A stretch of 30,208 nucleotides of DNA from DATLZU01 sp035573855 (GTDB lineage Bacteria; Nitrospirota; Nitrospiria; Nitrospirales; Nitrospiraceae). Below are positions 15,636-22,800 of the stretch, one piece after another. Under the pieces are notes generated by a model. It ran no database searches. It saw only the letters and a list, made by a program, of their open reading frames with translations, and was not told the DNA's origin. Positions within the stretch are counted from its first letter, which is position 1. Every line of letters begins with the position of its first letter. The stretch spans positions 1 to 30,208 of the forward strand of contig DATLZU010000064.1 of NCBI GenBank assembly GCA_035573855.1, written 5' to 3'. The translations under genes were made by a program, and so were the position numbers.

Positions 15636-15959
15636 ATGGGAACGAGAACCCTCTTTGTCACCCTCTGTCTGATCATGGCGCTCTTGATCTCGAGCAGGGT
15701 AAGCTTGGCCCAGGCTCCGGAAGCGCCGACCATTCCACCGGGTGATACCGAGCGAAGCAATCGGAGCGGGCTGCGAGGGCTGGACCGCGCGGACCAGGCG
15801 GCAGGCGAGGCGGGTCAACACGGCCGCGACATTGCGCGCGAGAATGTGCTCAGAGGAGGAGACAGGCCGGAGCGGTTCAATCGCCCGGAGCGCGGGCCAC
15901 GACCGGAGCGGCCGCAGCTTCCCGATCGGGCGGATCGGCCGGAACGGCCTGGTCGCTAG
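15636..15959 (+). CDS. Short secreted protein that is mostly Arg/Pro/Glu tail (tail protein 3)
   Basis: This 107-residue protein has a signal peptide of about 26 residues (ending VSLAQ) and a mature part of about 80 residues that is nearly all charged and disordered. A DRADQAAGEAGQHGRDIARE segment is followed by DRPERFNRPERGPRPERPQ and the ending RADRPERPGR. There is no room for a globular domain, so this may be the minimal form in which the tail itself is the functional part. AAAGGAGGAAG precedes the ATG. The gene follows tail protein 2 after 15 bases and is surely cotranscribed with it. Confidence 0.83.
   Translation: MGTRTLFVTLCLIMALLISSRVSLAQAPEAPTIPPGDTERSNRSGLRGLDRADQAAGEAGQHGRDIARENVLRGGDRPERFNRPERGPRPERPQLPDRADRPERPGR
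15864..15956 (+). repeat. Arg/Pro/Glu repeat tail 3 (coding)
   Basis: This codes for 31 residues of irregular RPER units ending RPERPGR. It is the same C-terminal signature as in the neighbouring genes. Confidence 0.75.
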
Positions 15960-16098
15960 TCAGGGGGAATGTCGATCCGGGTGAGAGTCAATTCGTAAGG
16001 AGAGGCAGCGAGACGGTCGAGGCGGCGGCGGGTGAGGTCCCGGCGCCGCCTCGTTGTGTCCTGCGACGGGAGTCGAAGTGTGCACGAGGAAAAGAACG

Positions 16099-17031
16099 AT
16101 GTCGGGCAGAGGAGTCAGATGCATGGCCGCCATGGCGGGAGTGCTCGTCATGCTGGCCGATGCGGTCACGGGCGTCGCCGCCGAACAGAAGAACGACCAG
16201 CGGGCGCCGAATTGGCAGGTCAGTTTCTCGCCGACTTATTCGAGCGGCAAATACGGCACGGATACGACGACCGACATCGCCTATCTCCCGCTGTCGATTC
16301 GGCGGCTCTTTGACGACGGCGATCTTACCCTGACGGTTCCCTACATTTGCATCAGCAGCACCGGCGCGGTGACATTGCTCAGCGGGGTGCCCAACCGGGT
16401 GAGCCGCAGCGGAAGCAGCGGGTCAGGGAGCAGTGGAAGCGGATCCAGCGGAGGCTCTGGTTCCGGCAGCGGATCTGGCAATAGCGGCAGGGGACGGGGA
16501 GGTGATGACAAAAGTCCCGGCAATGTGGCGCCCACCGCTTCCACGGACTGTGGGATCGGCGATCTGATTCTCCGCGGCCGCTATTACCTGGTGGATGAGC
16601 GGGATTGGATTCCCACGATCGCGGTGACGGGACGGATCAAGTTTCCCACCGCGGACGAACATCGAGGCCTGGGCACCGGCGAGTTCGATGAAAGCTTCGG
16701 CGTCGAAATGAGCAAGACACTGGTCGGCAACTGGCTGGGGTTCCTGGATTTCGGGTACACCTTTATCGGCGATCCCCCGGGGGTGGACCTGCGCAACCAG
16801 TGGTACTACGATTTCGGCGTCGGATACAACGCCACCAAGACTCTCTTACTCAGCGCATACTACGAGGAATATCGGGCGTTGATTCCGACCCTCTCCAACC
16901 CGCGTGACCTCCTCTTCGCCTTGAACTACAAGGCCACGTCCGCGCTTCGGTTCAACGCCTCGCTGCTCGTCGGGCTCTCCGACGGGGCGCCGGCCTATGG
17001 GCTCACCGGCGGAATCGCTTGGCGGTTTTAA
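16099..17031 (+). CDS. Outer-membrane beta-barrel (transporter/phenol_MetA_deg-like) with Gly/Ser loop
   Basis: This 310-residue protein has a signal peptide (residues 1-28) and alternating amphipathic strands: NWQVSFSPTYSSGKYG, LTLTVPYICISS, DLILRGRYYLVDE, WIPTIAVTGRIKFPTADEHRG, LGFLDFGYTFIG, TLLLSAYYEEYRA, and the C-terminal LTGGIAWRF ending in Phe, as outer-membrane barrels do. It resembles the COG4313/MetA-pathway transporter-like barrels. Unusually, residues 103-130 are almost pure Ser/Gly, followed by RGRGGDD, inside one loop. That loop is flanked by C84 and C151. GAGGAAAAG precedes the chosen ATG. It sits between the tail proteins and the sigma factor. Confidence 0.82.
   Translation: MSGRGVRCMAAMAGVLVMLADAVTGVAAEQKNDQRAPNWQVSFSPTYSSGKYGTDTTTDIAYLPLSIRRLFDDGDLTLTVPYICISSTGAVTLLSGVPNRVSRSGSSGSGSSGSGSSGGSGSGSGSGNSGRGRGGDDKSPGNVAPTASTDCGIGDLILRGRYYLVDERDWIPTIAVTGRIKFPTADEHRGLGTGEFDESFGVEMSKTLVGNWLGFLDFGYTFIGDPPGVDLRNQWYYDFGVGYNATKTLLLSAYYEEYRALIPTLSNPRDLLFALNYKATSALRFNASLLVGLSDGAPAYGLTGGIAWRF
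16405..16488 (+). repeat. Gly/Ser low-complexity coding repeat
   Basis: Tandem AGCGG, AGCGGA and GGCAGC units encode about 28 Ser/Gly residues in a barrel loop. Such a repeat may vary in length between strains by slippage. Confidence 0.7.
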
Positions 17032-17193
17032 GCCGTGCGATTCTCCGCGAGGTTGTGCGGAACGGCTTCCTGTTTCCGGTTCGGGAGAATCCTGTACAAT
17101 CCGTTTACCGCAGCGGCTGAGCGCCGTCTAATCTCATTGGAGAAGACTCGGGCTTGCGGCGGCGCCCGCGGGCGGCCGGATGTGGATGGACCG

Positions 17194-17772
17194 ATGGGAG
17201 CAGGTAGAACGGCCCCCGATGAACACGACCTGCTGGCCCGCAGCCTTCGCCGGGACCCGGACGCGTTCGGGCAACTGGTGGAGCGGTACGCCTCCTCCAT
17301 CGTCAGCCTGGCCTATCGGATGGTGGGAGAACGAGCTGACGCCGAGGATGTGGCGCAAGAAACGTTTCTCGCCGCCTTCAAGGCGTTGCCCACGTTCCGA
17401 GCGGATGCGAGATTTTCGACGTGGCTGTATCGGATCGCGATGAACAAGTGCAAAGACTGGCTTCGCACGCACCGAGCGGGACAGGGGGCTGCCGAGTCGG
17501 AGGCCGAAGCAGCTTGGGCGGAACTGGCGGTGGATCAGGCCACTCCGGAACGGACACTGACGCAAAGGCAGATCGCCGATCATCTGGAGCGCGCTATTCA
17601 GAAGCTGCCGCCTCTCTATCGAGAGGCGTTCGTGCTCAAGCATGTCGAAGGGCTCGACTACGAAGAGATGGAACAGATCATCGGCGTGAATCGCGATACC
17701 CTGAAGATGCGGGTCTATAAGGCTCGAACTCAACTCTGCCGGATGCTGGGCGCGCTGCAAGAAACCAGATGA
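17194..17772 (+). CDS. ECF-type RNA polymerase sigma factor
   Basis: This is a 192-residue sigma-70 family protein of the RpoE/ECF class. Region 2 (about residues 25-95) has DPDAFGQLVERYASSIVSLA, DAEDVAQETFLAAFKAL and FSTWLYRIAMNKCKDWLR. A linker follows. Region 4 (about 133-183) has AIQKLPPLYREAFVLKHVEG and the recognition helix in GVNRDTLKMRVYKAR. The start is uncertain: ATG at 17194 or GTG at 17182. Upstream, at 17095, a TACAAT -10-like box may drive the gene. The anti-sigma-like gene begins 18 bases after the stop. It may direct transcription of the surrounding envelope genes; I found no shared ECF promoter motif by eye. Confidence 0.93.
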   Translation: MGAGRTAPDEHDLLARSLRRDPDAFGQLVERYASSIVSLAYRMVGERADAEDVAQETFLAAFKALPTFRADARFSTWLYRIAMNKCKDWLRTHRAGQGAAESEAEAAWAELAVDQATPERTLTQRQIADHLERAIQKLPPLYREAFVLKHVEGLDYEEMEQIIGVNRDTLKMRVYKARTQLCRMLGALQETR

Positions 17773-17790
17773 TGTGCGGGAGAAACAGGA

Positions 17791-18450
17791 ATGGATGAAG
17801 CCGAATTGTTGCTCCAACGGTTCGTGGACAACGACCTGACGCCGGACGAGCGCATCCGTTTGTTGACCGCGCTTGATCAAGATGCGACCTTGCGGCGGCG
17901 CCTGCTGGAAATCGAGCGGCTCGTCTCGGAGGCCGGACGGCTGCCGCGATTGGCGCCGTCGAGCCGATTTGTCGCACAGGTTCGAGCCTGCTTACGCGAG
18001 ACCAACGCGACCAGATGGAGCCGAATCAAGAACTGGTTCCTCACGCCGCGCGTGCTGCACTGGAGTCCTGCCGGGGCGCTGGCTATCGCGGTTATCGCAC
18101 TGGCGGTGATGAGCGGAGTTTCCCGTATCGCGATCGATCGTTCCGCGCCGCCCGCAGCGCCCCCGGCCGCAACCGAACCGACCGTGCTGGTGCGGTTGGT
18201 GTTGCTGAAGCCCCAGGCTCGTTCGGTCGCGGTGGCGGGCGACTTCAACGGGTGGAATCCGGAGCGGACGCCGCTTTCCCGCGTCGATGGCGGCGTCTGG
18301 GCTGCGACGATCCCACTCAAGCCGGGTCGCTATCATTATATGTACGTGGTGGACGGCACACAGTGGGTCACGGACCCCTTCGCGCACGAGGAAAGTCTGG
18401 ACGGATTCGGATCAAGCAACGCGGTGCTGGACGTCGAGCTGCCGTTGTAA
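17791..18450 (+). CDS. Anti-sigma-like membrane protein with periplasmic glycogen-binding (AMPK1-CBM) domain
   Basis: This is a 219-residue protein in three parts. Residues 1-75 are helical with a zinc-less anti-sigma look (LLLQRFVDNDLTPDERIRLL). A membrane helix lies at about 92-113 (PAGALAIAVIALAVMSGV), followed by a Pro/Ala linker. The C-terminus (132-219) is an early-set/CBM48-type AMPK1 glycogen-binding domain, with the signature VAVAGDFNGWNPERTPLSR, GRYHYMYVVDG and WVTDPFAHE. Being N-terminal in the cytoplasm, the carbohydrate-binding part should face the periplasm. I infer that it holds the ECF sigma factor at the membrane and responds to a glycan or cell-envelope ligand. The gene is directly behind the sigma gene. 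Confidence 0.87.
   Translation: MDEAELLLQRFVDNDLTPDERIRLLTALDQDATLRRRLLEIERLVSEAGRLPRLAPSSRFVAQVRACLRETNATRWSRIKNWFLTPRVLHWSPAGALAIAVIALAVMSGVSRIAIDRSAPPAAPPAATEPTVLVRLVLLKPQARSVAVAGDFNGWNPERTPLSRVDGGVWAATIPLKPGRYHYMYVVDGTQWVTDPFAHEESLDGFGSSNAVLDVELPL
18220..18255 (+). repeat. 36-base identical segment, copy 1 (CBM core)
   Basis: These bases are identical to 18661-18696. They encode the RSVAVAGDFNGW core of the carbohydrate-binding domain. Identity stops at both edges, while the flanking domain sequences differ, which suggests recent conversion or a strongly conserved recent duplication. Confidence 0.85.
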
Positions 18451-18525
18451 GCCGGCGCCCCCGATGCTTGCGCCGCTCTCAGCGGCTGCGCTACCCTCTC
18501 GCCGAGCATGCGTTCGGGGACAGGG

Positions 18526-18885
18526 ATGGCGCATCAGTTTCGAGCACTCGGCCTAGCGTTTGCACTAGGGCTGGTTCTGACGGCCTGCGCCGCGCCGGTG
18601 TCGCAACAGCAGCGGGTGGGGGGCGAGGGCGTCCGGTTCACGGTCGTGGCGCCATCGGCGCGTTCGGTCGCGGTGGCGGGCGACTTCAACGGGTGGTCGC
18701 CAACAACCCATCCGCTGAAGCCTGCCGGGTGCGACGGAGTGTGGAGTGGGGTCGTAGCGATTCCGGAGGGCGAGTATCGATTCATGTACGTCATCGACGG
18801 CAAGCGGTGGCTCACGCCGCCGGAGGCGGAGGACTTCGTGCGGGATGGATTCGGGAACCTCAATGGCGTGCTGGTGGTGCCGTAA
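18526..18885 (+). CDS. Lipoprotein with AMPK1-type glycogen-binding domain
   Basis: This is a 119-residue lipoprotein. The signal peptide MAHQFRALGLAFALGLVLTAC places the lipidated Cys at residue 21. The whole mature protein is one AMPK1/CBM48-type domain (about 35-119) with VAVAGDFNGWSPTTHPLK, GEYRFMYVIDGKRWLTPPE and NGVLVVP. The domain is a close partner of the one in the anti-sigma-like protein just upstream. An ATG six codons earlier (18508) is possible, but GGGGACAGGG precedes the chosen one. It probably sits in the inner or outer membrane facing the periplasm. It could bind the same glycan and act as ligand presenter or competitor; this is inference. Confidence 0.87.
   Translation: MAHQFRALGLAFALGLVLTACAAPVSQQQRVGGEGVRFTVVAPSARSVAVAGDFNGWSPTTHPLKPAGCDGVWSGVVAIPEGEYRFMYVIDGKRWLTPPEAEDFVRDGFGNLNGVLVVP
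18661..18696 (+). repeat. 36-base identical segment, copy 2 (CBM core)
   Basis: This is the second copy of the segment at 18220-18255, inside the lipoprotein gene and in the same reading frame. Confidence 0.85.
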
Positions 18886-18889
18886 GCCA

Positions 18890-19795
18890 ATGGCAATGGA
18901 AGGAAATCGGCCCATCGTGTCGTCCTCGATGCGAGCGCGGCTCGCCCGTCTGGTTGCGGTAGCCGGACTATGGCTGGGTGGCGCTGGGGTGGCTTTCGGG
19001 CAGGCGGTCTTGCCGCAAGACCTGGACGATATCACCCGTCTGAGCGCAGCGCAGGGCCGTTCTGCCGAAGAGATCAAGCCGCTGATCGAGCTGGCGAACA
19101 AAGCCGGCGAGCGTGGCCTCCCATCCGGACCACTCGTGAACAAGATCAAAGAAGGCTTGGCGAAGGGCATCGAGCCTGTGCGGATCGAACCGGTGCTCCG
19201 CGAGATGGCCGGCCGGTTGGAGACGGCACAGGAGACCTTGAAAGAGCTGAGCGGGCGAGGGTTGGTCGATGCGGGAAGCGGCGGACGCCAACGGGCAGTC
19301 GAAGTGCTGGCCGAGGCGTTGGCGCGCGGCGTGGCGCCCGACGAGGTGCGCGAGATCGGACGACTGGCGCAGGAAAGCAAACCGCGCCTGACGCCGGAAG
19401 CGCTCGCGTCCGGCGCAAAAAGCCTGGCGGTCATGAAAGAGGGCGGGGTTCCTTCGCGTGATGGGTTGTCCCTCGTCACTGAAGCGCTGCGGCAAGGGTT
19501 TCGCCCCTCGGAACTGGCTGACCTGAGCCGCGAGCTCAAACGGCGCGGGCGCGAGGGGAGAATTCCGCTCCAAGCCGTGCAAGACGCGGTCAAACGCGGC
19601 GACCGACCGGATCGAATCTTCCGTGAGGACCGGCGGGGATCGGGCGCAGGCAGCGACCGACTGGACCGCAGCGGGCGCGGAGAACGACTCCGAGAAGACC
19701 GCGGTTCTCGCACCGACGGCCGGCCGGAACGGCTGGAACATCTCGAACGACCCGAGCGGCCCGACCGCCCCGACCGCTCCGGCAGCGGGCGCTAG
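18890..19795 (+). CDS. Secreted helical protein with Arg/Pro/Glu/Asp tail (tail protein 4)
   Basis: This protein is about 301 residues from the ATG at 18890; a GTG at 18917 or an ATG at 18929 (MRARLARLVAVAGLWLGGAG) may be the real start, since the signal peptide begins there and cleavage is expected after VAFGQ. The mature part is predicted all-helical with related segments of 30-40 residues (SAEEIKPLIELANKAGERG, SGPLVNKIKEGLAKGIEPVR, APDEVREIGRLAQESK, PSELADLSRELKRRG), probably an alpha-hairpin repeat. The end is a charged tail, RPERLEHLERPERPDRPDRSGSGR. It starts within five bases of the CBM lipoprotein stop, so it should be in the same operon. Confidence 0.83.
   Translation: MAMEGNRPIVSSSMRARLARLVAVAGLWLGGAGVAFGQAVLPQDLDDITRLSAAQGRSAEEIKPLIELANKAGERGLPSGPLVNKIKEGLAKGIEPVRIEPVLREMAGRLETAQETLKELSGRGLVDAGSGGRQRAVEVLAEALARGVAPDEVREIGRLAQESKPRLTPEALASGAKSLAVMKEGGVPSRDGLSLVTEALRQGFRPSELADLSRELKRRGREGRIPLQAVQDAVKRGDRPDRIFREDRRGSGAGSDRLDRSGRGERLREDRGSRTDGRPERLEHLERPERPDRPDRSGSGR
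19709..19792 (+). repeat. Arg/Pro/Glu/Asp repeat tail 4 (coding)
   Basis: This codes for 28 residues ending ERPERPDRPDRSGSGR, the same signature as tail 1, 5 kb upstream. Confidence 0.8.
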
Positions 19796-19813
19796 AGTTC
19801 CTGAAGGCGAAGT

Positions 19814-22800
19814 TTAACGAAATTGATAACACTGCCAAATTTGCGTCTCACAGGCACGCGGGTCCCGCAAGATTTGGCGGCCCCAGAAAGTCAACACTGT
19901 CCAGCCGATAGCTTGCAGCGAATTTCGCTTCCGAGCATCGCTTTCCAGGGCCTCTCGGTTCCCATGATAGGCAAAGCCGTCGCAATAGATGGCGATCCGG
20001 CGATCGGGGTAGGCAAAATCGGGAACGGTGAGTCGCTTCCCATCGCGGTTGAGGACCTCGAATTGAGGCACAGGCTCGGGAAGTCGCCCGCCGTCACGGA
20101 TCGCCTGAAGCAAGGCCTGCTCGATGGCGGTATTCGATGTTGGTTGCGTCTGTCGCTCGGCAGTGAGGCGATGCAGCCAATCAGCCGATGACGCTCTGGC
20201 GTCTCCTGATCGGCCGGAATGCGGCTCGGCGATCGGCTGAACGACGCTCAACTGAAAGAGCACGCTGCGGACCAGCTCTTTGTTCAGCAGGGCATGGTCG
20301 AACTGGTTGCGGGCCGTTTTCAGGCAGCGATAACACGCCCGCTCACAATCATGGTTGAATAGGCGGTCATAAGCGGCGTGGGCCCACGCAGGAAGATGTT
20401 GCGCGAGCTGTTCCAGATAGCCGGCGCCGCCGGGAGCGGTTTCATAGAACACCAAGGTCCAGCCCCCTGCCCCATCCGGATGCTGGAAATAGGCGATTTC
20501 GTCTTGCTCGATCTCAAGCCGCTCTTGCGCCCCGACCACCAGCGCCTTGCCGAGTGTGCGGCAGAACGCCTCGGCGTCATCGTGGCTCGTCGGAGCGAGC
20601 CCCGGCGCAAGCGGGACGATCAACACGTCGGCGGAGAATTCATAGCCGAGGATGAACGGTCTCGGCTCCCCGCTGCAGAAACCACGATGATTCTCATCCC
20701 AGCGCGCCAGTCTGTTCTCGGTCAACCCGGGGGACCGGTGGCGGCCGCAGAGCGGACATAATTCGAATGGCTCGCCGTGATCGCGCTCCCGCCTCTGCCT
20801 GCCCCAGTTCGTGACCAAGAGGTTGGCATGGTGGCGGAATTCGAGCGTCACGAATTCATAGGGATACATCTGCGCCTGTCCATCGGCGGCATCCATTAAA
20901 TGTTCCTGCCGCTTGAAGGTGAGGCGCTGCCGGCTGTCCTCGGCCGAGGTAATCTGTGTGTGTTCCTCCGCCTCGAATGAATCGATCAGCGCAACCTCGG
21001 CCTGACGAGCAATCCGGTTCCCACAGCGCGGACAGTGGTTCACGACCTCTTTGGCCGCAAAGCCACACTGCTCGCAGAAACAGAACCGCTCCACACGACC
21101 AGTCTGATCGGCGCCGCGCTCGCTGGGGCCGGAACGCCGACCGCCGTCGAAAAAGGCTCGGATGCTCTTCAATTTGTGCCCGTTGGCATAGACCATGTTG
21201 CCCGGCGCGAATTCGAACAGCGCGATCCAGGCGGGTCTTCGCAGCGTCGGCGTGTCGCCCACGCCCGGATCAAGCGAGAACGTATCGGTCGGGAATTGGT
21301 AGGAAGGCAGCACGCCTTCTTCCGCGAAATACGAGAGCACGAAGGCCTTTTCACGATCGGTCGTTAACTCCCGATAGGCACGCTCGCGGGCTCGTCGCTT
21401 CTGTTCCGACTCACGGGTCGAGACGATGCGGGCATATTCGTGGAATTCGCGGTGTAGCCGTTTCACCTGCTCATGCCATCTCACCACCGTTTGTTCGAAC
21501 TCGTCCGGGAAGTCATTCACAACCTCAGTGACGCGTTCCTTGTTGCCGAACACATCGATCGCCTTGGCGACAATGTCAGCGCGCTGCGCACGGAGCCTGT
21601 CGAGGAGGTGGGCATATCGATCGCGCTTGAGTACCGCCGGGTTCTGGATGTCTGCCAGCAGGTCGCCCATGAGCCAGGAAAAGTCCTCGTTGAGTTCCTC
21701 CAGTGCAAAGGAGCGCACATGCCGGGCGAGAATCTTGTCGTTTGCCATCCGGACCACCGGCGGCTTGAACTCGCCGCGGACCAGCCAGGCCGGGTCCTCG
21801 AAGCAATGCCGGTCGTGCGGCCCGGTGCCACAGAAGGTGGTCACGAACCCGATACGAAGCCGCCGGCCTGCACGGCCTGCGCGTTGCACGTAGTTGGCCG
21901 GCGTATGCGGTGCATTGCGTAGCAGGACACTGTAAAGGGAGCCAACGTCCACGCCGAGTTCCAAGGTTGGGCTGCACACCAGCACCTCCAGCTTGCCATC
22001 CTTGAACTCCTGCTCGCGCCTGGCCCGGGTGTCCTGGTCAATCTGGGCGGTATGCTCCAGCGCGCGCAGGCGTCGCGGACGGTCGGCGGTGTAGAGTTGC
22101 ACATAATAGTTCTCTCGGTCCGCCGTGCTTGGGAGAAGGTCCTTGCCCTCTCCGGAGCATGCAGTTGAAGCTAAACAGACATCGGCCAGATAGGGACGCC
22201 AGATCGAGCATTTCCGGCACCGCCACCCGCGCTCGGCAGGCACGAGTCGCACGACACGTTTGGCGAGCTGCAAAGGTCGCTGCCCATGAAGATGCCGTCT
22301 TACGGCTTCGGGCACGACCGGCGGGGACTCCAGTATGTCGTATTCGCGCAGGAACTCAACCACTCGCCTGATCCACTCGTCGCCGATCGTGGCGCCGAGT
22401 CCTGCCTTGTCGCACACGAGCTTGGCAACGCCTCCTGCCGCGCCACGTTCTGTATCTTTGACCAGCGGTTCGAGTTTGATGCCGGAGACCGATCGGCTAC
22501 GCAGCGCCTCGGGCCGGTCCAGCATGAAGAACACGGCTCCGCGTTCGTGCTCGGCGACCGACAGGCTGTAGGGATCGGCCGTCAGCCAGCTCCAGGGTGT
22601 TTTCTTCGGATCGAGAAACGATTGATAGAAATCGAAGGACACCGCGCGTTTCCGGCGCACGAAATCGAGCATCGCACGCACGAGTATCGCTCCCTTGGCA
22701 GGATCGAGGCCGGCGCGTCGGCAACAGTCGGCGAAACGCGAGTCCGCAATGAGCCTGTCCAGAAATTCATACTGCACCTCGACCAGCGCCAGATTCTCCA

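Noticed and set aside
14804..15956. CRISPR or tandem DNA repeat array
   Set aside because: The repeats are in coding frame, have variable unit spacing and synonymous changes, and lack spacers.
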